NCBI GenBank assembly: GCA_021521415.1
Contig: JAIQDT010000298.1
Coordinates: 59,632-123,631 of the forward strand
From: Bidens hawaiensis
Taxonomy: Eukaryota > Streptophyta > Magnoliopsida > Asterales > Asteraceae
Reading direction: 5' to 3'
Length of the DNA: 64,000 nt
This document shows positions 1 to 10,796 of this stretch, piece by piece (position 1 is the first letter of the stretch; the number at the start of each line of letters is the position of its first letter). Position numbers and translations under genes: made by a program. The notes under the pieces are model-generated. The model ran no database searches. It was not told the DNA's origin and saw only the letters and a program-made list of their open reading frames with translations.

Positions 1-738
1 AATCAAACTTGGTTAAATTTTCATAAAACTTGATCTTACCTTAGGGTTTTGAAGGGAAGTTGATAGAGCAGAAGGTGGAGCTGCTTGGACTTCAAAATGT
101 TTGAGAGTTAAAATGAATAACAAAGTCTTAAGGTGTAAGTTATATAAAAAAAATAATGTGATGTTTGGTGGGGCTGGCCGATCGGAACTATGAAGGACCC
201 CTTAATGGGCTGTTTTGGCCCATTAATCTAATTATACAAGCCCAAACATGAAAAGCCCACTTCAAATTTAGTTCGGGTTCGGTTTTTCGCAAGAAAATTA
301 ATTCGGGTGTGAGAAATAGCGTAAAAACGAGTGTTTTTCAGCTTATATTTGTAAAATAAGAAAAACGTACTGACTCGTTGTAAAATTCTAAAATATTTTC
401 ACGGATTGCTTAGAACATGTCATATAAGTGTTTTATAAATCTTTTTCGGCTTAACGGATGCTACAATGCTTGTTTTGATATTAACGATTGAGTTTAAGCT
501 TATAGCGTATCGATAAACGAAACCTTTTTCGTTTAAAGAGTTTTAAACGTACTGGGACCTAAATATCAATATGTTAGCCTCTATAACATATATATAACTC
601 GTATATGACCCCTCAGTATGTATACGGGTCATACTTAGTATCGGTCGGTTACTCGTTTAAGCACTACGAATTAACCGATTTATCGTTTACTTGTTACGTA
701 ATGAATATAGTGTACCTCGTTTTGTCATGAATGTCACA
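1..738 (-). repeat. TekA 3' LTR, partial
   Basis: Matches 9362-10100 nearly base for base. Differences seen: C/T in the GATCGG/GATTGG region near 182, A/C near 347, T/C near 389, A/C near 491, C/T near 653, plus an 8 versus 9 A run near 146. It ends at 738 with the LTR terminus (TGTGACATTC in element orientation) next to the polypurine tract. Only the first 738 bases of the LTR in element orientation are in the window. Confidence 0.95.
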
Positions 739-774
739 TTCTCCCCCCGTTAAGAAATTTCGTCCTCGAAATTT
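739..774 (-). other. TekA polypurine tract and adjoining palindrome
   Basis: On the minus strand a purine run AACGGGGGGAGAA lies directly before the 3' LTR and would prime plus-strand DNA synthesis. Just upstream (755-774) is an inverted repeat, AAATTTCG and CGAAATTT around a 4-base centre. The same inverted repeat recurs near the tract of TekG at about 61678-61697. In TekA the palindrome is also coding, specifying the last residues of pol, and the stop codon is at 750-752. Confidence 0.8.
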
Positions 775-3700
775 AATGTGTCATCGGTTTTCTTTTTAGG
801 GAACAGGTGTGGGTATTTCTTTCGGAATTCGTCCTTTCGTTCCCAAGTATATTCGGGTCCTTGTTTTGAATTCCACCGAACTTTTACCAATGAAATTTTG
901 TTATGTCGTAACTGTTTGGTTTTCCCATCTACAATTTCTACCGGTTCCTCTACGAAGTTGAGCTTTTCGTTGATCTGAACATCTTCCAGTGGTACTATTG
1001 TCGTTTCATCAGTCAAACACTTTTTCAGATTCGATACATGAAACACGTCGTGAATAGTGCTCAGTTCTAAGGGTAGTTTTAATCGGTAAGCTACGGGACC
1101 AATTTTTGCGACAATCTCAAAAGGTCCGATGTATCTAGGGGCTAGTTTACCAGTCTTTCCAAATCTTATAACACCTTTCCATGGCGATACTTTTAAGAAT
1201 ACCTTATCACCTATTTCAAAAGATAACGGTTTTCTGCGAACATCGGCATAACTCTTTTGTCGGTCACGGGCAGCTTTCAATTTTTGCTTAATTTGGTGAA
1301 TTTTATCGGTGGTTTCCTGAATTAAATCGGATCTTGAAATTTGAGTATCACCCACTTCTGTCCAACATAGTGGCGATCTACATTTTCGCCCGTATAGAGC
1401 TTCATAAGGTGCTGTTTGTATACTACTGTGATAACTGTTATTGTAAGAGAATTCAATGAGCGGGAAGTGTTGATCCCAATTCCCTTTGAAGTCCAGTACA
1501 CAAGCACGAAGTAAATCTTCTAAAGTTTGGATGGTTCGTTCAGATTGACCATCAGTTTGGGGATGGTAAGCCGTACTTAGGTCGATTCGGATTCCCAAGG
1601 CTTCTTGTACTGCTTGCCAGAAATGTGAAGTAAAGTGACTGTCTCGATCAGAAATAATCGAAAGAGGTACTCCGTGTCGAGATGCTATTTCATCGATGTA
1701 AATTTGAGCGAGTTTTTCGGTGGTGTAGTTGTTACGGATGGGAATAAAGTGTGCGGATTTGGTTAATCGGTCCACAATTACCCAAATTGCGTTGTGTCCT
1801 CGAGAGGTTTTAGGAAGGTGTGTCACAAAGTCCATGGTAATTTGTTCCCATTTCCATTGTGGGATTTCGGGTTGTTGTAACATTCCCGAAGGTTTTTGGT
1901 ATTCCGCCTTTACCCTTGCACATGTTGCACATTTACTTACATACACGGCTATATCCTTTTTCATACCAGGCCACCAGTAAAATTCTTTAACATCCTTATA
2001 CATCTTATCAGTACCTGGATGAATAGAATATTTGGATTTGTGTGCTTCATCAAGAATCAACTTTCGGAGTTTATGAAGTGTTGGAATCCAGACCCGATTT
2101 TTGTAATAATATACTTCATCAATTTTCTTCTCAAAATTCCTTTCATTTCCATGTAGTTCTTCTTTTTCTAGCTGATCTGCCTTCAAGGCCTCATCTTGTG
2201 CAACGCGAACTTGTTCGGTTAGGCTACTTTGAACAATCATTCCGAGTGCTCGTACCCTTAATGGTCTGATTCTGTCTTTTCGACTTAAAGCATCAGCTAC
2301 TACGTTGGCTTTACCCGGATGGTATTTAATCTCACAATCATAATCATTTAACAGTTCTACCCATCTCCTTTGTCTCATGTTTATCTCTTTCTGATCGAAT
2401 ATGTGTTGTAGGCTTTTGTGATCAGTATAGATGGTACATTTAGTGCCATACAAGTAATGTCTCCAAATCTTCAATGCAAAGATAACTGCTCCCAATTCCA
2501 AATCATGGGTCGTATAATTCTTTTCATGTACTTTTAATTGTCGGGAAGCATATACTATTACTTTCTTTCTTTGCATCAGTACGCATCCTAAACCTTTACG
2601 AGATGCGTCACAATATACCACCAATTCATCAGTTCCATCTGGAGGGCTTAATATTGGAGCCTCACATAACTTCTGTTTTAACGTTTGGAAGGCCATTTCT
2701 TGTTCTTCTCCCCATTCATATGCTCGATCTTTTTGAGTTAAGAGGGTTAAAGGTTGTGCAATACTTGAAAAGTTTTCAATGAATCTTCTATAATACCCGG
2801 CTAGTCCTAAGAATTGACGAATTTCTCTTGGTGACTTAGGCACTTGCCAATTCTTAATGGCCTCAATTTTACTTGGGTCTACTTGGATCCCTTGATGGTT
2901 CACAATGTGTCCCTAAAACTGTACTTCTTGTAGCCAAAACTCACATTTGGACAACTATGCGTATAACTTCTCTTGCCTCAATAATTTTAAGATTTCCCGC
3001 AAATGTTGTTCGTGTTCCTCCTTACTTCTCGAATATATCAAAATGTCATCGATAAACACTATCACAAACTTGTCAAGGTAAGGTTTGCAAACTCGGTTCA
3101 TGAGGTCCATAAACACTGCAGGTGCATTTGTCAACCCAAACGGCATAACCAAAAATTCATAGTGACCATACCGAGTTCGGAAGGCTATTTTTGGTACGTC
3201 TTCTTCCTGAATTCTTACTTGATGATAACCAGATCTAAGATCAATTTTTGAAAAATACTTCGCACCTTGGAGCTGATCAAACAAGTCATCAATTCGAGGT
3301 AAGGGGTATCTATTCTTTATAGTCACTTTATTCAATTCCCGGTAATCAATACACATTCGAAAACTCCCATCTTTCTTCTTTACAAACAACACTGGTGCTC
3401 CCCACGGTGAGTAACTAGGGCGAATAAAACCCCTGTCCAGTAATTCTTGTAACTGGTTGGACAGTTCTTGCATTTCAGAAGGTGCAAGTCGATAAGGTGC
3501 CTTAGCAATGGGTGCTGCTCCCGGTATCAAGTCAATACGGAATTCAACTTGTCGGGTCGGTGGTAAACCAGGCAACTCATCGGGGAATACATCTGAATAC
3601 TCGTGTACCACTGGGATGTCTTCCATTCGTTTTTCCTCGGGTTCCTTAACTGTTACACTCGCCAAGTATAAAGTACAACCTTGGCGTAAATATCTCAATG

Positions 3701-5567
3701 CCTTAAGTTGAGATATGAGAGGCAGTACCGTACCAGATTTCTCACCTTGAACAATCATAGCTTCATCATTCGAAAGAGGTATTCTAACGGTCTTATCCTT
3801 ACAGACAATTTCAGCTTTATACTTAGATAGCCAGTCCATACCGACTATAATATCGAAACTTCCCAATTCCACTGGAAGTAAATCAATAAGGAATGGGTGG
3901 TCGTTTAGGATAAGGGAACAGTTTCGGGCTATTCGGTTAACAAGTATAGACTTACCGTTAGCGAGTTCTATAGTATATGGTTTTGTTAGTTCACTAATCG
4001 GCATATTTTCTAAAGGTAAGAAATTAACAGATACGAAACTTCTATCGGCGCCCATATCAAACAAAACTGAAGCATACTGACCAAAAACTAAGAATGTACC
4101 TGTCACCACATTCGGCTCATGACGCGCTTCACCCGGTCCTAATACAAACGCGCGTCCCCTAGCTGCATTGGAGGTTGATGCTTGTGCTTGGTTCTGCCTT
4201 CTCACTGCACCCGGGTTCAAATTGGGGCAGTATCTCCGAAAGTGTTCCGTACTGCCACATTCATAGCAGGCACGGAGGTTCGTGGTAGGTGGGGTTTGTT
4301 GGTTGAGTTGTGGGCGGGTTGGTTGAGGTCGAGGTAGTTGAGTTGATTGCGGTGGACGGTTAACAGTGTTGGTGGGGGTTCTACAGTTGGGGGCATAGTG
4401 TCCCGTTCTTCCACACTTTTGACAAATGATCGGTTTGCAATCACCCACATGATGAAAGTTACATCTTTTGCACTTCGGTAACGTCCCTTTATAGGTTTCT
4501 TGTTTTACATTAGAACTGGTCATGGCATAACTTCGGGTATTCGGACGAGTCCGCTTGTTTTGAGGGTTTCCTTGCATTCTTGTCCCATAATCAGTTCGTT
4601 TTAAACTTGTTGTTTCACCTGGCATCCTTATCACTCCACTTCTCATCAGATCAAAAGTAACGACACCCGTTTGAGATACAGCACTTTCTAATGTCGGGTG
4701 GGCAACTGAATTCACTATACTTCTCACAGCAGGGGTCAGTCCCCAGATATAACGTTCAATTCGCTTCGCTTCCGGTGTAACTAACCATGGAACTAAGCGG
4801 GACAGTTCGTTAAAATGATTCGTGTATCCCACATGGTCCGCTCCTTTCATTTCCAGATTCCATAACTCGTGTTCCAACTTCTGAATCTCACTTTTAGGAC
4901 AAAAATGCTCTAGCATGAGGGTTTTTAATTCAGTCCATGACATACGATTAATAGCATCTTGTCCCCTTATTTGGACTACCGTGTTCCACCACATCAGCGC
5001 TTGGTCTAGAAACATACTGGTAGCAAATTTGACCACGCGGTTCGGTGGACACTCACTGATATTAATTACTGATTCGGTCTTTTCTATCCATTTGACCAGT
5101 CCGCTAGGTCCTTCAATACCCTTAAACTCAATCGGTTTACATGATGTAAATTGTTTATATGAGTACTCCTGACGCGGGGGTTCTCGGTTATTATTATTGT
5201 TATTATCGGTATTGGTCCGAGTATTATCATTATTAGTTGTGTTAACAACCGGTACAGGGTTCGGAACATTATCAGGGTGCACAACAGGTTCTGGGTTCCC
5301 AGTGACATTCATAGTTGGGAGAGTGTTATTATTATTTATGACATTATCAGTATTCACCGGGGTAGTAACACCCGGGGCTACATTAGTGTCCGGCGGAGGT
5401 GTATTAACCGTAGCCGTGGTGGTGCTCGTAGGTTGATTAACAGTATTGTTAGCACGTATACCTGCAGTGACTTGTGTTACAATTGTTGGTATCACTGCTT
5501 GTAGTTGACGAGCAATCATTGCGGCCACTTCCGCCTCAGACAAAGGGTTTGTTTTCTTCGGGGCCAT
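750..5567 (-). pseudogene. gag-pol: TekA gag-pol polyprotein, interrupted by two in-frame stops
   Basis: One frame of about 1606 codons from the ATG at 5567. Gag capsid-like domain about residues 135-290; CCHC knuckles near 380 ([14 protein letters not shown]) and 434 ([14 protein letters not shown]); protease near 504; RT with FIDD near 837; RNase H from about 982; integrase zinc domain near 1178 and the D, D, E residues near 1245, 1305 and 1341; chromodomain-like tail about 1537-1600. Two TAG codons in the same frame, at 2955-2957 and 2913-2915, fall between RT and RNase H, where TekG reads through with Lys and Leu. The protease has D-M-G (4053-4058) where TekG has D-T-G. Apart from the stops the frame is open, so damage is limited and recent. 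Product as encoded: gag, protease and most of RT. Confidence 0.93.
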
Positions 5568-5924
5568 TCTATAGAATAATCAATTATATAATAATCAATA
5601 TTGTTTCACTATGATCAACACAACTTTACAATATTACAATTTCACAATACATAACTATACCAAAGAAAACACGTTTGTATTAATTATAATCATTACTGTA
5701 CATATGCATCCAAAATTAGCGCATAGGCTTAACCTGGTATAGGCCAGCGCTTGTATATGCGTATCAAAATTTGTCACTAAGTGACATGTAGACTTAACCC
5801 GATAAGGGCCAGTGCTTGAAATAGTACTAAACCACAAACAACTCCCAAGTCAGCCCAACACGCTGTAACAAAATACTGCTTGGGATATCAAAAGACTATA
5901 TACATACGGCTAGACTACTATGTC
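5568..5924 (-). other. Spacer between TekA leader ORF and gag
   Basis: Noncoding leader. It holds a degenerate direct repeat: about 5727-5756 and 5790-5818 share the pattern CTTAACCyGrTAwrGGCCAGyGCTTG. I see no ORF worth calling. The repeat could be part of a packaging or translation signal, but nothing in the sequence decides this. Confidence 0.5.
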
Positions 5925-6659
5925 CTATCCATTCTTGGTAACATGAAGCCACAACCAAACAACAGCAGCCACTAGGGCCGCATTAACCGCTATGCATACC
6001 CCCAGTAGTATCATCGCTCGATCCTGACGCCCGTGGCTGTGAGCACTGGATCTTTGCACAATTCTGATTTCTTGCTGCATGTACCGCATGTGATCTTGCA
6101 TATCATGTCTATGCAGGTTTAGGTTATTTATAGAATGTGATTGGTCGAAAAGCTGATCAGTCGCTAAACCAAACCATGCTGAATCAGAATGACGAGGTGG
6201 CTCAGGTACCGGGGCGGGTAAACCCCAAGTAGGAATAGGTATCTCAGTGACCTGGACACGTGATGTTTCTCCCCTATGGTATGTAGATCGAGGTGAGAGA
6301 GAAGTGTGCTCAGGTGGACGCACTGAAATGCGAGCGGTCTGACGGTTTCTAATAGTGGGTGGGGGTACTGGTGTATGCTGTACAGGTGGAGTAGGGGATC
6401 TGGGTGCTCTAACAGGTGAATGATAAGCACTAGTAGCTCCCTGTCCTGCATCATTCCTAGGGGATTCCCTAGGGGGGTAGGTGTCACAACGGTAACCCGA
6501 TAAGTCGGGTTGATCTGCGGGTACCTCGTGAGGAATTACCGCATCTGCACCTTCTTCCATTTCCTCTGGTTCCTCCTCAGTTTCCTCTTCCGGATCCTCC
6601 TCTTCCTCCTCAGGCCCTGTTGGTAGGGTATTAGGTAAATGATTAGTAGATCTTGACAT
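5925..6659 (-). CDS. TekA leader ORF: acidic, proline-rich protein with C-terminal membrane segment
   Basis: A 244-residue ORF in sense orientation between the primer binding site and gag. The ATG is at 6657-6659; upstream codons in frame lack an ATG. Visible layout: an acidic run of mostly Glu about residues 17-42; a Pro/Ser/Thr/Arg-rich region about 60-165; a His/Gln/Met-rich, possibly helical stretch about 180-215; a hydrophobic segment of about 20 residues (ILLGVCIAVNAALVAAVVWL) near 218-238; then a short basic tail. This looks like a tail-anchored or single-pass membrane protein. I do not recognise the family. Tekay-type elements normally have only gag-pol; extra ORFs before gag are known in Tat/Ogre elements. 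Its uninterrupted length beside a damaged gag-pol suggests it is, or was until recently, under selection (inference). Confidence 0.65.
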   Translation of the reverse strand: MSRSTNHLPNTLPTGPEEEEEDPEEETEEEPEEMEEGADAVIPHEVPADQPDLSGYRCDTYPPRESPRNDAGQGATSAYHSPVRAPRSPTPPVQHTPVPPPTIRNRQTARISVRPPEHTSLSPRSTYHRGETSRVQVTEIPIPTWGLPAPVPEPPRHSDSAWFGLATDQLFDQSHSINNLNLHRHDMQDHMRYMQQEIRIVQRSSAHSHGRQDRAMILLGVCIAVNAALVAAVVWLWLHVTKNG

Positions 6660-7024
6660 ATTCCTGCACAATTGTTAGTGATAAGAATAATATCCTTCTA
6701 TATTAATCATAGTAAAATACATGTAGGATTTATACACATAAACACAAATAATCGTTTATATACACAGATATTTATCTATTATTATATTTTATACACATAT
6801 GTTGCTGTTTTTACCTATTCGATTGTTTATCGACTTCTTCTCGAATTTCCTCGTACAAACAAGTCTGTTATTACGTTCCGGACCATAATAACCCACTTGT
6901 CCATTCGCGTTCATCACGAGAATCATTCGTGTATATTATTTAATATTATTTTATTCCCAGAGTTAATCGAGCCTACGGTTATCTTAGGGTATCCTAAGGG
7001 ACATCCTAATTCTTTATAACCAAT
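6660..7024 (-). other. TekA 5' leader, AT-rich, no ORF
   Basis: Sequence between the primer binding site and the leader ORF. AT-rich, with several short ATG-led frames on the minus strand that stop quickly. The long plus-strand frame here is antisense to the element and has no recognisable content. Confidence 0.6.
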
Positions 7025-7037
7025 GGCTCTGATACCA
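7025..7037 (-). other. TekA primer binding site (initiator tRNA-Met)
   Basis: The minus strand reads TGGTATCAGAGCC, complementary to the 3' end of plant initiator methionine tRNA, five bases inside the 5' LTR end. This is the minus-strand DNA start site. Confidence 0.93.
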
Positions 7038-7042
7038 ACTTC

Positions 7043-10000
7043 TGTCACACCCCGACTAGGTAGTTGCGGAAGCGTAATACGGGAATGTAACAGATAACAC
7101 TGGTATCAACCACATTGTTTATATAGAAATTCAACAGCTAAATTACATCATATTACATTGGTAGGTACTAAGTTTACAAACTAGGTGAAAAACACATAAC
7201 CGGTTTACGAGCTTCTTATACAGTATTATATCAGCGTCTATTCACAGCTATTCAACTTTCCTTCTAACACCAAGCATGTAAGCAAATCATTCCACTTTTG
7301 CTTTACCTGAAAAGCATGTTAAAACGGGTCAACTACGTCTAGTTGGTGAGTTTCAAGTTTCACGAGTGTCAATGAAATCAGTACACGAGTTCGTAAAGTT
7401 TACAGTGTGTATGTTTATATGTCTGTGTATGATGTATTATACTAAGCCACAAGTGAAACCGAAACGAGCTAAAACACATGGCCTCCACTGCCCATGCACT
7501 CCCGTTGGCATTTAACAGCCACTTTGCCCCAAGTATGTACTATGTCTAACACCACATAGCAGTATGTAAAAATATAATGACAATGTGCAACTGGGTTTAC
7601 ATATGTTCCGGCATACCCCTCCGGCTCTGTCAGTTGGGTTTGTCAAACCGATAGTACTATCCACACGTCACCGGCACGAAGTTAATCACTTGTGTTTGTG
7701 GGGACTTGTCAAGTGTTAGTACTTAGATAATCCACATCATCACACGTTTTCAAGTATATCAGTATATGTAAAACATGCTTTTCACCCCAAAAGTTCGTAA
7801 AACAGTTTAGAAAGTGGGGGTCGTGAAACTCACCTTATCGTAGTTCGCACAGAAATTACGTATCAATAAGTCAGATGCCTCGTTTATAGCCTGATTCCTA
7901 TAAACGGTATCGTATCGTTAATACTAGTACAGTGTTCAAGCTAAGTCGGGCTGTATAGATAATCTGGGTATAGCTGTTAGGCCCAGAACATGACCATAGT
8001 CTTAGATTGTGACGTTGTATACTATGAAATGTTTAAAACTGGATTTGGCTCAGTTTCACCGTTTCCCGAGCCTAGCTCGGTTGATCTTTTATACGTTTCA
8101 GGATTAGGTAAGATCACATAAAACTTAAGTAAATATATTGATTGATAAAATAATTTGATTTATGAAAGAATTTTAAGGTTTCGGTGTCTGGTTTGATCGC
8201 AGGGTTCGTTTCCATTTTCACACGGGTTTGATTATACAAAACGCGCACAATCCACCCTATTTGTCCGGAATTCTCGTAAAAAGTTCGTTTTTATCAATAT
8301 CATTTAAAAATATGATATTTGACCACTTTTGACATTTTGACATACCAGTCAGTCCGTTAAACACAAAACTGCCGATTTCGTTAAAACAATTATAATTTAA
8401 ATCTTTGATTAATCATAACTAAATATGTGCTTATATATAAATTATGTAAAGTTTTGTAAAAATACATTAAAACATGGAGAATTTTATAAAAATATTTTCA
8501 GAAATTTTATGATTAATTATTTATTTATAAAAATTTATTTAATAGGTTATAATCGGGTAATAAATGACCCGTTTATATCAAACGACCTTCGAAAAATCCG
8601 ATAATTTTTACAAATGGCCTCAATGTTATTATATAGCCCCTGCAAAATTTCCAGAACCTAACTCTTTTGAAAAAATGCCTTTTTGTGCGTTTTTCGGCTG
8701 TTAAAATTCGGTTAAGCCATGATTGCACAAACCATACTTAGACATTTCCAATGATTCCCAAACTTTACCAGTGATTTTACCATCACATATTAAACTCCAA
8801 AACCAAGTTTCATAATTTTTCAATGTCTTTAGCTATTTTTCCCAAATAAACGCTCATAAACGGGAATAAATTCACCAAATATTCTCCGTTTATCGAAAAA
8901 TTACCAAATTTGAACAGGGACTCATTTATATGATCCCTAATGTCCCTGCAAGTTTTCACAAGCTAACAACAAGCACGTCACAACCTAATACTAAACAGCC
9001 CCTAAACGAGTATTACGGGTTTACCTTGTCGGTTTTCGATGAATTTTGCTAGCTTAAACGACTTTCCGGGTCTCGGGCTGCAAACTCAGTATATCTACAC
9101 ATCATATAACATCAAACCAAGCATATATCATCCATGTAACAGCCTTGATAATTAGGGTTTCGGTTTTGGGTTCAAACCGAACTTTCTAACCGTAAAAACG
9201 TTGTATTCATTTTCTAATCCGCGTTTTTGACCAAAAAAGTATATGTTCCTGGTTTGTAAACATGTTTAACATCAAAACATGGTTTTACTTGATTTTTAGG
9301 GTTTTTGGATGGTTAAACATGTTTAAAACTAACTAAAACATGTTTATATGTTAATTATATGAATCAAACTTGGTTAAATTTTCATAAAACTTGATCTTAC
9401 CTTAGGGTTTTGAAGGGAAGTTGATAGAGCAGAAGGTGGAGCTGCTTGGACTTCAAAATGTTTGAGAGTTAAAATGAATAACAAAGTCTTAAGGTGTAAG
9501 TTATATAAAAAAAAATAATGTGATGTTTGGTGGGGCTGGCCGATTGGAACTATGAAGGACCCCTTAATGGGCTGTTTTGGCCCATTAATCTAATTATACA
9601 AGCCCAAACATGAAAAGCCCACTTCAAATTTAGTTCGGGTTCGGTTTTTCGCAAGAAAATTAATTCGGGTGTGAGAAATAGCGTAAAAACGAGTGTTTTT
9701 CAGCTTATCTTTGTAAAATAAGAAAAACGTACTGACTCGTTGTAAAATTCCAAAATATTTTCACGGATTGCTTAGAACATGTCATATAAGTGTTTTATAA
9801 ATCTTTTTCGGCTTAACGGATGCTACAATGCTTGTTTTGATATTAACGATTGCGTTTAAGCTTATAGCGTATCGATAAACGAAACCTTTTTCGTTTAAAG
9901 AGTTTTAAACGTACTGGGACCTAAATATCAATATGTTAGCCTCTATAACATATATATAACTCGTATATGACCCCTCAGTATGTATACGGGTCATACTTAG

Positions 10001-10100
10001 TATCGGTCGGTTACTTGTTTAAGCACTACGAATTAACCGATTTATCGTTTACTTGTTACGTAATGAATATAGTGTACCTCGTTTTGTCATGAATGTCACA
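7043..10100 (-). repeat. TekA 5' LTR, complete (3058 bp)
   Basis: Bounded by TG at 7043 and CA at 10099-10100 in window orientation; in element orientation TGTGACATTC...GGTGTGACA. Long noncoding LTR, in the size range of Tekay/Del. Several AAACG/CGTTT cores in both orientations are scattered through it, densest at 9780-10060. They resemble the denser private arrays of the other elements but are too loose for me to call one. Confidence 0.95.
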
Positions 10101-10101
10101 G

Positions 10102-10793
10102 GTGTGGTGTAGAAGGTGTGATGAATATGGACACCATACTGATTCATTTAATGAAAGACTCAAGTTTCAGCCATTTCATGTCCCAAATGGAACAAAGTTT
10201 GGTCAAGACTTTGTTTTGTACAAAGAGACAAGATTTGAAGTGAAGGCTGAGACCAAGAAGAAGAAGCAAATGACTGAGAATGTGAGAAGAAGTAAATCAC
10301 CTCAGAAGCAAAAGCAGGTGATAATGAGGAACCAGTCATTGAAATTTACCAAAAATACTCATTCAGTCAAGTCTGATGAGTCACAAGAATCATTAGGCAG
10401 TGAGAAATCAAAAAAAAAACTGTATATCAAAGAAAGAAACAAGCTGTACTCACTGGTGATGAAAAGTTCTTGTTAAATCATGGATAAGAACCACAAGGTT
10501 TCACATGGAAACCTAGAACTGAAGCTAAAGTTGAAGCTGTGACTGATGTAAGAAACTTCTCAGAAACTAAGGACTATGTCTTACAAGAAAAGAGAACTGC
10601 CTCAGTTGAGCTTAACAATTCAGCTTCACTTGTCAAGACACCAAGAGAGTGTGGATATGAAACTGATCATTTAGACAACTTGGAGATCACTCATGAAGAT
10701 CCTGAACCTACTACACTCACTTCCCAAGCTGCAAATGAAATTGACACTGATAAGTTGCAAGTTGAAGAAGCTTGCATCTCATCACTGAACTAA
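10102..10793 (+). pseudogene. gag: SirA gag, C-terminal part
   Basis: Starts inside a CCHC knuckle (CRRCDEYGHHTDSF) whose final Cys is Phe. It continues as a Lys/Ser/Glu-rich basic linker typical of Copia gag tails. The frame shifts near 10409-10470, at or after a run of ten A's, then reads on to a TAA at 10791-10793. A pyrimidine-rich stretch and TGCAG follow (10800-10813), directly before the protease frame. The N-terminal capsid part is separated off by TekA. Confidence 0.75.
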
Positions 10794-10796
10794 TCA

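Larger units (their letters stand above)
1..10100 (-). mobile_element. TekA: Ty3/gypsy chromovirus, Tekay/Del-like
   Basis: Element read on the minus strand. The 5' LTR is 7043-10100 and the 3' LTR is 1-738, cut by the window edge. Order from the 5' LTR: primer binding site, leader ORF, gag-pol (gag, protease, RT, RNase H, integrase, C-terminal chromodomain-like tail), polypurine tract. Domain order (integrase after RNase H), the chromodomain-like tail and the 3.06-kb LTR fit the Tekay/Del clade. The element interrupts a Copia gag at 10101; the other side of the target lies outside the window. LTRs differ by 5 substitutions and one A-run indel over the shared 738 bp, so insertion was recent, yet gag-pol carries two stops and an altered protease motif. 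It may have been moved by a related active copy (inference). Confidence 0.93.

Noticed and set aside
2913..2957. Programmed stop-codon readthrough in TekA pol
   Set aside because: Two stops lie in the middle of pol where related TekG has sense codons, with no readthrough context visible; mutation is simpler.
6672..7019. 115-codon plus-strand frame beside the TekA leader ORF
   Set aside because: Antisense to the element, in AT-rich DNA, no recognisable content; explained by composition.
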